From positions 1-40,548 of IMG/VR virus record IMGVR_UViG_3300028790_000001: a DNA stretch of 40,548 nt; one strand, given 5' to 3'. Below the pieces are notes generated by a model. The model made no database searches. It was not told where the DNA came from and saw only the letters and a program-made list of their open reading frames with translations. Positions 12,604-20,798 of this stretch are shown piece after piece. The position numbers and the translations under genes are program-made. Numbering within the stretch: the stretch's first letter is position 1; each line of letters starts with the position of its first letter. The stretch is from a virus.

Positions 12604-14134
12604 CGGACAGCGGCGGCGCGAGGTCCGGGGTGGGGCCCAGATCGGGGACGGCGGGGCCGGTGTAGGGGCGCACGAGGCGCAGGAACGTCGAGCGGCCCTC
12701 GCGGCGGTCGATGACGTGGCCTTCGGCGCGCAGGGCGGCGAGGGCGGCGTCGACGGTGCGGGCCTTGGCGTTGACGAGGTGGCGCAGCGTGGTGGCGGAG
12801 ACGGGGACCTTGGCGTCGGTGAGGACGTCGGAGATGCGGCCCATGACGTAGGTCGGCTTGCGCGGCGCGCTGGCCGGCCCGCCGAGGGCGGGCGGGTCGA
12901 GGCGCATGATGACCCGGGCGCCGTCGCCGTGGGGTTCGAGGAAGCAGGTGGCGGCGTTGGCGCCGACCTCGCCGACACCGCCGGGACGATCCTTCTCGAT
13001 GCGCAGCGAGAACGCACCCGGCCGGGCCCTCGAGAACGGTTCGAGGACGTTGAGGTAGTAGGCGGCGCCGTCGAGCGCGGCGAGCTTGTGGCCCGCACCG
13101 CGCCCGCCGCGCCCGCGTTTCTCGCGGTCCTTGGTGACGTGGTCGAGGAGCAACACGGCGGCGCCGGTGGCGGCGATCGGTTTCGGCACCCGTTCGATCC
13201 AGGCGGCGACCTCGGCGTTGGAGTTCTCATCCGCGCCGTCGCGGGCCAGGGCGACGGCGACGCCGTCGATGACGACGAGGTCGGGGTTGAGGTCCTCGAG
13301 GAGCCGGTCGAGCTCGAGGCGTTCGGGGGCCCCGAAGCGGCCGTCCTGGGAGAGGTAGGCGAAGCGGGCGCCGACGTCGGCCGGATCCGCGCCGAGGGCG
13401 ATGAGCCGGCCGACGATGCCGGGGGCGGAGTCCTCGAGGTCGAGGTAGATGACGGCGCCGCCGAGGCGGAGGATCTCCAGGGCGGCGAGCAGCGCGAGCC
13501 AGGACTTGCCGGAGGAGGGCTCGGCGAACAGGGCGTGCATCTTGCCGGCGTAGAGCAGGGCCCGGCCGTCGGTGCGGGTGAGGAGGGTGGCCTGTTCGGT
13601 GTCGAGGTTCCCGGCGAGGAGCGCAGCGATGTCGGTGACCCGCAGGGACGAGTAGGTGCGTGAGCCGTTGTTGGCGGCGACGTCGGCGACGCGTTGCTGG
13701 GCCCAGATGACGGCCTCGTGCACGTCGGCGGGCATGTCGGCGGCCCGTTCGCGGATGTCCTCGGCCGAATGCAGGAGCCGGCGCAGGGTGGCGTGGTCGT
13801 GCACGATGGTGGCGTAGGAGCCGACGTTCGACGTTCGGGGCGTGTCGGCCTGCAGGTCGATGAGGACTCCGGGCCCGCCGGCGGTGTCGAGGGCGCCGGC
13901 GCGGCGCAGCTCGTCGGCGACGGTGACGGGGTCGACGGCCCGGGCGGATTCGTAGAGGCGGATCATGGCGGCGGCGATGGCGCCGTGGCCGGGCCGGTAG
14001 AAGTCGCCGGGGCGCAGCTGGGTGGCGAGCGTGGCCAGCGCGTCGGGGGAGAGGAGCGCGGCGCCGAGGATGGCGGCCTCGGCGCGGTCGTCATGCGGGG
14101 GCGGCCCGCCCTTGGGTGCCGGGGCGCGGGCCAT
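12584..14134 (-). CDS. Replicative helicase: DnaB N-domain fused to RepA-like ATPase
   Basis: 516 aa. Residues 14-120 match the DnaB N-terminal helical domain (DDRAEAAILGAALLSPDALA, PGDFYRPGHGAIAAAM, VDPVTVADEL). The RecA-fold ATPase has Walker A AEPSSGKS (204-211), Walker B LVVIDGV (286-292) and a LLLDHVTKD motif, like RepA/AAA_25 hexameric helicases more than DnaB. The C-terminal 100 residues contain a winged helix (GRISDVLTDAKVPVSATTLR). It should unwind DNA at the phage fork. No primase gene was recognised in the window, so priming may be by the host. Confidence 0.85.
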   Translation of the reverse strand: MARAPAPKGGPPPHDDRAEAAILGAALLSPDALATLATQLRPGDFYRPGHGAIAAAMIRLYESARAVDPVTVADELRRAGALDTAGGPGVLIDLQADTPRTSNVGSYATIVHDHATLRRLLHSAEDIRERAADMPADVHEAVIWAQQRVADVAANNGSRTYSSLRVTDIAALLAGNLDTEQATLLTRTDGRALLYAGKMHALFAEPSSGKSWLALLAALEILRLGGAVIYLDLEDSAPGIVGRLIALGADPADVGARFAYLSQDGRFGAPERLELDRLLEDLNPDLVVIDGVAVALARDGADENSNAEVAAWIERVPKPIAATGAAVLLLDHVTKDREKRGRGGRGAGHKLAALDGAAYYLNVLEPFSRARPGAFSLRIEKDRPGGVGEVGANAATCFLEPHGDGARVIMRLDPPALGGPASAPRKPTYVMGRISDVLTDAKVPVSATTLRHLVNAKARTVDAALAALRAEGHVIDRREGRSTFLRLVRPYTGPAVPDLGPTPDLAPPLSDELGEF

Positions 14135-14141
14135 CGCCGGT

Positions 14142-14360
14142 CTAGGCCTCGGGTGCCGGTGGTGGCCGCAGGCGCGCCCGGACGGCTTCCTCGGCGGGGA
14201 GGAGCCGGACGTGGCGGGAGCGTTCCCCGGGCGACGGCCACGCCGAGGGCCAGGCCGCCCAGGTGACCCGGGAGCCGGGGTCGGTGGCGTCGAGCTCGTC
14301 GCGGTCGACGGCCCAGTCGAACAGGGCGGGGCGGGCCGGGGCGGGGCGGGTCAGGCGCAC
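14142..14360 (-). CDS. Small protein between resolvase and helicase, 72 aa
   Basis: GTG at 14360 lies ten bases inside the end of the RuvC-like gene. Trp-containing middle (FDWAVDRDELDATDPGSRVT, WAAWPSAW) and a basic helical end. Third-position GC and tight overlap support it. Unknown function. Confidence 0.6.
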   Translation of the reverse strand: MRLTRPAPARPALFDWAVDRDELDATDPGSRVTWAAWPSAWPSPGERSRHVRLLPAEEAVRARLRPPPAPEA

Positions 14361-14902
14361 GCCGTGACCTCCCGGTAGGGCATGACGATGTTGGCGCGGA
14401 TGGCGGCGAACTCGGGCGGGTCCTCGCCGGCCTGGCCCAACACGGCGAGGCCGATGCGGCGCAGCCACCAGGCGTCGGCCTCGTCCGGATTGGTGGGCTG
14501 TCCGCCGTGCGCCCGGGCGGAGGCGACCATGAGGTCCTTGGAGGCGTGGCCGTCGCCGGTGGCGTAAAGGTGCAGGGTCGAGGGGGGGACCTCGAGGAGG
14601 GTGGCGCCGAGGTTGTGGCCGACGAGGCGGGCGATGCAACCGGCTTCGGCGAGGTGCGCGGCGGCGTACCCGCGGGCACCGCCGAGGCTGTAGCCCTCGA
14701 TCACGACGAGGCTGGGCCGGGGGTGGGGGATGCCGAGGGCGGCGGCGAGCGCCAGGCGCAGCCCTTCGAGGCGCTCCGCGCGGACGTTGACGTCGACCCG
14801 GCGGCGGACCTTGGGCGCGGTGATGGTGGTGAGGGTGCCGTCGACGTGGGCGACGCCGGTGGTGGACGTGGCCGGGTCGACGCCGGCGACGGTGAGGGTC
14901 AT
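14351..14902 (-). CDS. RuvC-like Holliday junction resolvase
   Basis: 183 aa RNase H-fold nuclease. Catalytic acidic residues are visible: Asp9 in AGVDPATSTTGVA, Glu69 in LVVIEGYS, and Asp/Glu in NPDEADAWW (140-143). RuvC-type enzymes resolve branched replication and recombination intermediates before packaging. ATG at 14902 overlaps the upstream stop (ATGA). Neighbours (Cas4/RecB-like nuclease, helicase) fit a recombination-dependent replication module. Confidence 0.8.
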   Translation of the reverse strand: MTLTVAGVDPATSTTGVAHVDGTLTTITAPKVRRRVDVNVRAERLEGLRLALAAALGIPHPRPSLVVIEGYSLGGARGYAAAHLAEAGCIARLVGHNLGATLLEVPPSTLHLYATGDGHASKDLMVASARAHGGQPTNPDEADAWWLRRIGLAVLGQAGEDPPEFAAIRANIVMPYREVTACA

Positions 14903-16455
14903 GGGGTCGTCCTCCGGGTGGCGGCGCGGTCCTCGACCCAGGAGCAGGCGAGGCCGACGAGCGAAGCGGACGCGTCGGCGAGGTCCTCGAGGCGGTTGGG
15001 GGCGGCCTCGTCGAGCTCGGCGGCGAGGCGGCGGACCTCGGCGAAGAACTCGAGGACCTTGACGCCGGCCGCCGCCAGGTAGGTGCGCCACTCGCCGGGC
15101 GTCCACTCCCCGGCCCGGGTGACGTCGAGGTCGCCGGCCGGCGGCGGGTCAGGGGCCGCCGGCGGTGGGGGTGTCGTGCGGTGGCCGGGGGTTCTTGACG
15201 GCGCCAATGCCGGGAGGGCATCAACTACCCCGGCCACCGCGGGCAGAACGTAGCCCGGGTCGCCGAGGTCCGCGAGTACGGCGCGGATCTCCGAGGGGCG
15301 CAGGTCCTTGCCGGTGTCGACGGGCCGGCCGACCATGGCGGAGAGCACGGCGAGGCGCTGGTCGCGGTCACCGATGCCCCGGTTCTGAAAGGCGAGAGCG
15401 ACGATCTGGGGGCCGGTGAGCCGGGCGCCGCCGCGGCCCTCCTCGTCGTCTCCGCCGGCCGGCGCGGCGGGGGGGTCGAACGGTTCGGGGGTGGGGGTGT
15501 CGACCTCGTCGGGCACGTCGAGCGCGGCCTCGGGGGCCGGCCCGGGCGGGGGGGCTTCGCCGCCGGCGGACGGATCGGGGGGTGGGCCCTGGGCGGGAGG
15601 CGCGGGGATCGGCCCGGGGAGGGAGGCGCCCTCGACGGCCTCGAGCGGGTCGAGGCGGTTCTCGCCGGGCCCGGGCAGGGTGGTGGGGCCGCCGGCGGTG
15701 AGCGCGGGGCGGGCCTCGACGCCGGCGAGCCGGACGGGGGTGTCGGTGACGGGCGCGCCGAGGGCCTCGAGGACGGCGCCGAGCCGGCCGCGCAGACCGA
15801 GGGCGGGGACGTAGAAGGTGTGGCGGGGCTGGCCGGGCCGGCGGGATCCTTCGCGGTGCACGAGGGACAGGTCGGCGGGGACGATCACGCCCTGGCGGGT
15901 GGCCCACTCGACGATCTCCGCGGACGAGGCGAGTTCGGTGGCGGCGTGGTAGCCGTGGGATTCGAGGCGCCAGGTGCCGACGTCGGCCAGCGCGGGGAGC
16001 ATGACCCGCAGGCGGGTCGTGGCCTTGCACGCCTGGCCCTTGGCGGCGGCCTCCTGGCGGGCGATCGGGTCGGCGGGGCAGGAGCAGGGCCGGTCGACGA
16101 GGGTCTGGCGGTAGCCGTCGCACCGTTTGATGAGGCCGCCGCCCTCCCACAGCTCGTACCACTGGGCGAGGACTTCGGTGCCGGGCGGGACGAGGACCTC
16201 GATGACGTCGGCCTCGATGTAGACCTCCCATTCGCGCGATCCCTCGTTGACCCAGGGCCTCGGTTCGCCGCCCCATTCGTCGGCGGCCTGTTCGATGAGG
16301 TGCTGCCAGACGGAGGTGAGCCGGAACCGGGGGAGCTTGACCGGGCGCATGATGGGCTTGCCGGTCTTCTTCGACACGCGGCCGGTGTCCTCTTTGAACC
16401 CGGTGCGGATCCGGCCGAGCTCACGGAAGCGGTGCTGTATGTCGAGGATGGGCAC
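14899..16455 (-). CDS. phiC31 Gp3-like recombination directionality factor homologue
   Basis: 518 aa. Residues 1-230 have the family pattern: MPILDIQHRFRELGRIRTG, then KLPRFRLTS, a long region around EVLVPPGTEVLAQWYELWEG, RCDGYRQTLVDRPCSCP, TTRLRVMLPALADVGTWRLE and SHGYHAATELA. Residues 240-390 are a proline-rich linker, and the end is helical. In phiC31 Gp3 switches the serine integrase to excision; relatives also occur beside replication genes in phages without integrase, as here. That suggests a second role in DNA replication or recombination, or an integrase partner supplied elsewhere. Confidence 0.75.
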   Translation of the reverse strand: MPILDIQHRFRELGRIRTGFKEDTGRVSKKTGKPIMRPVKLPRFRLTSVWQHLIEQAADEWGGEPRPWVNEGSREWEVYIEADVIEVLVPPGTEVLAQWYELWEGGGLIKRCDGYRQTLVDRPCSCPADPIARQEAAAKGQACKATTRLRVMLPALADVGTWRLESHGYHAATELASSAEIVEWATRQGVIVPADLSLVHREGSRRPGQPRHTFYVPALGLRGRLGAVLEALGAPVTDTPVRLAGVEARPALTAGGPTTLPGPGENRLDPLEAVEGASLPGPIPAPPAQGPPPDPSAGGEAPPPGPAPEAALDVPDEVDTPTPEPFDPPAAPAGGDDEEGRGGARLTGPQIVALAFQNRGIGDRDQRLAVLSAMVGRPVDTGKDLRPSEIRAVLADLGDPGYVLPAVAGVVDALPALAPSRTPGHRTTPPPPAAPDPPPAGDLDVTRAGEWTPGEWRTYLAAAGVKVLEFFAEVRRLAAELDEAAPNRLEDLADASASLVGLACSWVEDRAATRRTTP

Positions 16456-16459
16456 GGTG

Positions 16460-17335
16460 TCAGGCGTTGGCCACGACGGACAGGGTCGGGCCGTCGGCGT
16501 CGTCGGGGGGGAGGAGCTCGGTGCCGAGGACCTCCTTGGAGATGACCTCGCGCCAGCGGTGCACCTCGCGGACGTAGAGGAACGCCTTGAACACGTCGTC
16601 GCGCAGGGCGTCGACGGGGACCAGGCGCCAGCCGCCGGCCTGCAGGTGCAGCACGGCGGCGCCGTCGATCTCCGGGAGCGGGACCTCGAGGCCGTTGGGG
16701 GCGCCCACGAACTCGGCGTGCGCGTAGGCGGCCAACTGCAGGGCGACCTCGGGGTACACGCCTTTGCCCTCTTCGATGTCCCCGCCGGTTTTGTAGTCGA
16801 CCAGCAGGCGCACGAACGAGCGGTCCTTGGGGGCTTCCCAGGGGATGAGCCCGGGACCCCAGATCGACAGGAGCCGGTCGAGCTCTATCTCGACGATGGA
16901 GTCGAGGGTGCCCGCGTACTTCTGGGTGCGGGAGTAGACGCTGGCTTCGCTAGCGACGAAGCGCGGCTCGAGCAACTTGACGTACCGGAGGAACTGGCCG
17001 GCCGCGGCCCGCTCGTCGTCGGTGAAGTCGCCGCGCAACGGCCGGCCGACGGCGTAGGCCTCCGCCGCGGCGTGCACGGCGGAGCCGTAGTCGGCGCGCT
17101 CCCCGGTGAAGCGAAGGGGCTCGCGCTTGAGCCAGTCGATGGCCTCCTCGCGGCCCATGGTGAACCACGTCTTGGACCGGTCGAAGGCGAACTCGGCGAC
17201 GACCTTCGCGGCCCAGAACTTGAGGGCGTCCTTGGGGAGGGCCTGGAGGATGGTCGTCACGCTCCAGTAGCGCTCGCCCTTGCCCCAGACGTAGAAGCGG
17301 CCGCCGTGGCTAGCGTTGCGGGCGTTGCGCGGCAT
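16460..17335 (-). CDS. Cas4/RecB-like PD-(D/E)XK exonuclease
   Basis: 291 aa. The nuclease signature is visible: Ser-Val-Thr-Thr-Ile-Leu near the N-terminus, YGSAVHAAAEAYAVGRPL (His of motif I, about 83-100), GTLDSIVEI (Asp of motif II), LLVDYKTGGDI (Asp-x-Lys of motif III) and YPEVALQLAAYAHAEF (QxxxY). Likely resects DNA ends for recombination-based replication. ATG at 17335 overlaps the end of the 76-aa gene by 26 bases. Confidence 0.8.
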   Translation of the reverse strand: MPRNARNASHGGRFYVWGKGERYWSVTTILQALPKDALKFWAAKVVAEFAFDRSKTWFTMGREEAIDWLKREPLRFTGERADYGSAVHAAAEAYAVGRPLRGDFTDDERAAAGQFLRYVKLLEPRFVASEASVYSRTQKYAGTLDSIVEIELDRLLSIWGPGLIPWEAPKDRSFVRLLVDYKTGGDIEEGKGVYPEVALQLAAYAHAEFVGAPNGLEVPLPEIDGAAVLHLQAGGWRLVPVDALRDDVFKAFLYVREVHRWREVISKEVLGTELLPPDDADGPTLSVVANA

Positions 17336-17540
17336 CGGGTTCCTCCGGTGGCGGGTCGTAGATGAGGTCGACGAGCACGTCGACGGCCACGTCGAGGTGG
17401 GCGGCCTCGGGGTAGACCTCGACGAGCGGCGGTTCGAGGCCCTCGCGGATCACGGCGAGGGCGGCGTCGACGTGGCCGAGAGCGATGCGGGCCAGGTCGT
17501 CGGAGAGGTGGAGGTGGTGGTGGGCGGTGCGGGCGGTCAT
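17310..17540 (-). CDS. Small His-rich protein, 76 aa
   Basis: ATG at 17540. Begins with RTAHHHLHLSDDLARIALGH and continues as a helix with acidic residues, ending PPPEEPDAAQ. It may bind metal through the histidines. Overlaps the nuclease gene, suggesting coupled translation. Unknown. Confidence 0.6.
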   Translation of the reverse strand: MTARTAHHHLHLSDDLARIALGHVDAALAVIREGLEPPLVEVYPEAAHLDVAVDVLVDLIYDPPPEEPDAAQRPQR

Positions 17541-17546
17541 GGCCCG

Positions 17547-19028
17547 CTAGTCCTCGATGGCGACCGCGTCGACGGGCACGTCGAACCCGTCGCCGATGGC
17601 CACCGCCGGCGTGCCCTCCTCGATGAACATTTCCCGGGCGCGGCGCTGGAGGAGCTCGATGACACCCTTGCGGGGCTTGAGCCCGCGGCCCCGGCCCTCC
17701 TCCTCGGCGCGGATGAGTCGCAGCACCCGGGCCCGGGGGATGACCCGGGGCAGGTCGGCGCGGATCGCCTCCGCGGTGCGGTCGACGAACGCGTAGTCGA
17801 CGGGGTTGGGGTCCGCGGCGAAGATCCCGCCGAGCTCGGCGGCGGCCTCGACCGCCGCGGGGTCCTCGACCGGGCCCTCGGCGGGCGGGTCGGGGAAGGT
17901 GGTGCGCGTCCAGCCGTGGGGCGTGCCCGGCGTGCCGAGCGGCTCGGGGTACTCGTCGTCGCCGATGACGATGAGCTCGTCGTCGGGGCCCGTCGCCGGC
18001 GGCGTCGGGTCGAACGGGCCGGGCCCGGTGGTGGCCTCGACGAGCCCGGCCAGCTCGGACAGGTACGGGGCGAGGCGGGACACGAGGCGGTCGCCGAGCG
18101 CTACGGGGTCGGCGTCGAGCAGGACCCGGGCCTGGTCGGGGGGGTCGGCGAGGGTGTCGGGGTAGCCGGCGTCGAGCTCGAGGACCTCGACGAGGATCGT
18201 CTCGATGCGCCGCCAGTCCTCGGCGGTGGCCCAGTCGTCGTGCCCGGCCTCGTCGGGGTGCGGGGGCAGGTCACCCGCGGCGATGGCGGCCTCGGCGTCG
18301 GGGAGGATGTCCCCGATGCGGGTCGGTCCGGTCCGGTCGGGGGCCCGGTCGGCCTTCTCGGCTTCGAACGCGGCGGCTTCTTCGGCGAGCAGGCGGGCGT
18401 CCTCGTCGGCTTCGGTCCACCGCTCGAGCGTTTCGCCGGTGTCGTCGTCGAGGACCTCGATGACCTGGCCGGTGTCGCCGGCGTCGACGGCGTTGGGGTG
18501 GCGCATGAACCCGCCGATCGGGGCGCGTTCGGTGGTGCCGGTGCCGGCCCAGTCGTCGGGCCAGCGGCCCGTGGCCATGTCGTCGAAGCGGAGCACGACG
18601 GGGGCGAGGCGGGGGTCGAGGGGGATGCCGTGCAGGTCGGCGGCCTCGGCGGGGGTGGCCACCACACCGGAGGCGTCGGTGATGACCCGGTCGCCGGCGG
18701 CGACTTCGGTGTCGACGACGCCGGGCAGGGTGCCGGTGCCGTCGGCGAGGGCCTGGCGCAGGCCGTTGACGAGGAGCTTGCCGCGCTCGGCGGGCAGCTC
18801 GAACAGGTCCTTGGTGGCCAGGCGCTCCCGGTAGACGAGGCCGTCCTTGGTTTCGACGTGGCCCGCTTCGGTGACGCGGGCCTCGACGACGATGACGACG
18901 GTGTCGCCGATCTCATGGGTGCCGGTGGTCCGGTTCCCGGTGCCGGTGATGGCGGTGCGCATCCCGATCGGTGTGACGCCGTGGTAGTCGGGGAGCGCGG
19001 GGAACGGGAGTTGCAGCGTGTCGGCCAT
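17547..19028 (-). CDS. 493-aa early protein of unknown function
   Basis: ATG at 19028 with GAGGAGG nine bases upstream. The first 90 residues form a strand-rich domain (GMRTAITGTGNRTTGTHEIG, DTVVIVVEARVTEAGHVETK, LVYRERLATKDLFEL) that resembles a protein found beside recombination genes in mycobacterial phages; the name of that family escapes me. Residues 190-400 are acidic and Pro-rich, and the end has a basic helix (ARVLRLIRAEEEGRGRGLKP). Second gene of the replication transcript; may bind ssDNA, as inference. Confidence 0.65.
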   Translation of the reverse strand: MADTLQLPFPALPDYHGVTPIGMRTAITGTGNRTTGTHEIGDTVVIVVEARVTEAGHVETKDGLVYRERLATKDLFELPAERGKLLVNGLRQALADGTGTLPGVVDTEVAAGDRVITDASGVVATPAEAADLHGIPLDPRLAPVVLRFDDMATGRWPDDWAGTGTTERAPIGGFMRHPNAVDAGDTGQVIEVLDDDTGETLERWTEADEDARLLAEEAAAFEAEKADRAPDRTGPTRIGDILPDAEAAIAAGDLPPHPDEAGHDDWATAEDWRRIETILVEVLELDAGYPDTLADPPDQARVLLDADPVALGDRLVSRLAPYLSELAGLVEATTGPGPFDPTPPATGPDDELIVIGDDEYPEPLGTPGTPHGWTRTTFPDPPAEGPVEDPAAVEAAAELGGIFAADPNPVDYAFVDRTAEAIRADLPRVIPRARVLRLIRAEEEGRGRGLKPRKGVIELLQRRAREMFIEEGTPAVAIGDGFDVPVDAVAIED

Positions 19029-19046
19029 GGGCGGCGGCCTCCTCGG

Positions 19047-19295
19047 TTAGCGACGGGTGTCGAGTTGCTCGGCGCGGGCGGGCGACACGCCGAGGCGGTC
19101 GCCGACTTCGGCCCACGTGAGGCCACCGGCGCGCAGTCCCCGCACGACGTCCCCCCGGGCGCGGGCGATCCGGACGGTGAGCGCACTGCTTTCGGCGCCC
19201 AGGGCCTTCAGCTCGACGAACCGTCGTCGGGGGTCCTCGATGCGGAGAGCGGCTTCGAGGCGGTCCTCGAGTGTGACCAGAAGAGCGGTGGCCAC
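19047..19295 (-). CDS. Small helix-turn-helix protein, first gene of early operon
   Basis: 82 aa. The GTG at 19295 is chosen because AAGGAG lies exactly six bases upstream; longer starts at 19316 and 19337 lack such a site. A coiled N-terminal part (LVTLEDRLEAALRIEDPRRR) precedes a C-terminal HTH (LTWAEVGDRLGVSPARAEQL). It is the first gene after a good promoter, so it is a candidate regulator of the replication block. It resembles the HTH of the antitoxin-like protein at 2135. Confidence 0.7.
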   Translation of the reverse strand: MATALLVTLEDRLEAALRIEDPRRRFVELKALGAESSALTVRIARARGDVVRGLRAGGLTWAEVGDRLGVSPARAEQLDTRR

Positions 19296-19335
19296 GGTCC
19301 TCTCCTTTTCCGCCATGCTCGGCGGTGTGACGGGC

Positions 19336-19364
19336 ACGATAGGACCCTAAGGTGCCGCGTTCAA
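19336..19364 (-). promoter_or_regulatory. Sigma-70-like promoter for the early/replication operon
   Basis: Minus strand: TTGAAC (19364-19359), 17-base spacer, TATCGT (19341-19336). This is the best -35/-10 pair I see in the window, in an unusually AT-rich gap, 40 bases upstream of the GTG at 19295 with its own Shine-Dalgarno. Confidence 0.65.
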
Positions 19365-19417
19365 CGGGGGACTAGAAGAAAATTCGCGGCTCAATTTCGG
19401 CGCGGATTCACCTTCGG

Positions 19418-19431
19418 TTACCGCACGGTAA
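19418..19431. promoter_or_regulatory. Palindromic operator candidate TTACCGCACGGTAA
   Basis: Arms of six bases (TTACCG/CGGTAA) around CA, lying about 55 bases upstream of the -35 of the early promoter in the same AT-rich gap. It is a plausible site for a dimeric regulator; alternatively the loop of a weak terminator for the lysis transcript. Confidence 0.45.
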
Positions 19432-19445
19432 TGACGGCGTTTCGT

Positions 19446-19637
19446 CTAAGGCCGGGCGGCGCAGAGGCGGATGGCTTCAGCCATGGCGCGCATCTCGGCG
19501 ACCTGCCAGGCGACGAACACGACGAACGCGACGAGCACGGCGAGGGTGACGACGAATCCCCAGAGGAGCCAGGTGTCGCGGCGCGGTTCCCGGCCGAGGT
19601 CGAGGGCGCGGGCCAGGGCGTCGGGGTCATCGGCCAC
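19446..19637 (-). CDS. Small membrane protein after endolysin, 63 aa
   Basis: GTG at 19637. A charged N-terminus precedes one long hydrophobic helix (WLLWGFVVTLAVLVAFVVFV), then a short amphipathic end. Last gene of the lysis group. Its position fits a second holin-like or anti-holin protein; unproven. Confidence 0.65.
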   Translation of the reverse strand: MADDPDALARALDLGREPRRDTWLLWGFVVTLAVLVAFVVFVAWQVAEMRAMAEAIRLCAARP

Positions 19638-19920
19638 GGCGGACGGCCCTCTCGCACTCGGCGAGCTCGGCCTTGACCCGCTCGGCGTTGAGGAGCGCGG
19701 CCCGTTCGCGCTCCAGGGCGACGTCGCGCTCGACGAGGGCCCGGGTCTCGCGTTCGACGGCCAGGTCGACCGAGGCCCGGGAGAGCTCGTCGCGGCGTTG
19801 GTCGTTCTCGCGCTGGCGCTTGAACAGCCCGACGGAGAACGCGGTGAGCAGACCGAAGATGCCGGCGCCGCCCGCGCCTATAGCACTCTCACCGCCGCCG
19901 AGCTCGGCCACTAAGAGCAT
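19627..19920 (-). CDS. Membrane-anchored coiled-coil lysis protein, 97 aa
   Basis: ATG at 19920. An N-terminal hydrophobic segment (GAGGAGIFGLLTAFSVGLF) is followed by a long charged coiled coil (RQRENDQRRDELSRASVDLA, ERETRALVERDVALERERAA). A membrane anchor plus coiled coil next to endolysin suggests an accessory lysis protein. Overlaps the next gene start by 11 bases. Confidence 0.65.
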   Translation of the reverse strand: MLLVAELGGGESAIGAGGAGIFGLLTAFSVGLFKRQRENDQRRDELSRASVDLAVERETRALVERDVALERERAALLNAERVKAELAECERAVRRGR

Positions 19921-19931
19921 GGGAACCGACG

Positions 19932-20798
19932 TCAGGACCCGGCGACCGTATGGCGGGGCACTTCGGTGAGCAGCGCCAGGAACCCGTCGTTGGTGCCGAG
20001 GTCCTTGGCGCCCATATACAGGTATCCGCCGAGTTCGTCGGGGCTCAAATGCCTCTTGAACAGGCCCCAGCAGGCGAACTTCCGGCCGTCGCTATGGCCG
20101 CACACAACAGTCATATCGTCCTCCTCGCTGTCGGGAGATTCGTCGCCGAGGTAGGCACGCGCGATGCGTTCCACGCGGTCGGCGTCGAGTCGGCCGGGGT
20201 CCCAGTGGGCGTTCTCGGGGGCGTGTTGGTGGCCGAGGAAGCCGTTGAACGCCTCGTAGGCGGCGCCGGACAGGCGTTGCGGGGCGTTGTAGCTGGCGAG
20301 GACGATGCCCTCGTTGGCCCCAAAAAAGTACGGGTGCTGTGACAGGTCGAGCGGGATGCCCGCCCTGACGAGGTCAGCGAGCCATTTCGCGAGGGCGTCG
20401 ATTTCGACGTCGTTGAAATCGTCGTTGGCGTAGCCGCATATCTCGACCTGGATGACCGGCCCGGATCGGTTCGTGTCGGCGCCACCGGATCGGTTCTCCA
20501 GGGTGTATGCGCCGACGTTGAGCGGGAGCAGTTGCACGTACCGGGCGCCGTCGGCGAGGAAATGCGGCAGGCCCTTGCCCCAGTTCCCCGAACCGCGCCA
20601 CAGGTTGCGGATGCTGTTGAACGACCCGCGGGGGCTCTCGGTCGTGTGGATCACGACGTGCGGGTTGCCGGGAGTGACGGACAGGCCGGCGCCGGCCTCG
20701 AGGTCGTGCTCGTAGCCGGGCAGCAGGAGAGGCGCGGCCTGTTGGGTGGCCCGCGGTTCGTCGTCCCGGGGCTCGGGCGGCGACTCGCCGACGGTCAC
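19932..20798 (-). CDS. Endolysin, N-acetylmuramoyl-L-alanine amidase
   Basis: 288 aa. Amidase_2/PGRP-like fold: zinc His51 in HVVIHTTESP, the central core QVEICGYANDD, and the second zinc site in GHQHAPENAHWDPG (His198 with Asp200). About 60 C-terminal residues after an acidic linker (DESPDSEEDDM) may form a small cell-wall-binding part. No signal peptide, so release should depend on the holin gene just upstream; GTG at 20798 overlaps the holin stop. Confidence 0.9.
   Translation of the reverse strand: MTVGESPPEPRDDEPRATQQAAPLLLPGYEHDLEAGAGLSVTPGNPHVVIHTTESPRGSFNSIRNLWRGSGNWGKGLPHFLADGARYVQLLPLNVGAYTLENRSGGADTNRSGPVIQVEICGYANDDFNDVEIDALAKWLADLVRAGIPLDLSQHPYFFGANEGIVLASYNAPQRLSGAAYEAFNGFLGHQHAPENAHWDPGRLDADRVERIARAYLGDESPDSEEDDMTVVCGHSDGRKFACWGLFKRHLSPDELGGYLYMGAKDLGTNDGFLALLTEVPRHTVAGS

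Noticed and set aside
14899-16455. Serine integrase
   Set aside because: The protein has no N-terminal resolvase catalytic Ser/Arg motif; its N-terminal pattern is that of Gp3-like directionality factors.
17316-19676. Long plus-strand open frame (786 codons)
   Set aside because: Antisense shadow of several convincing minus-strand genes; composition is Gly/Asp/Val-rich with no motifs and poor codon third-position pattern.
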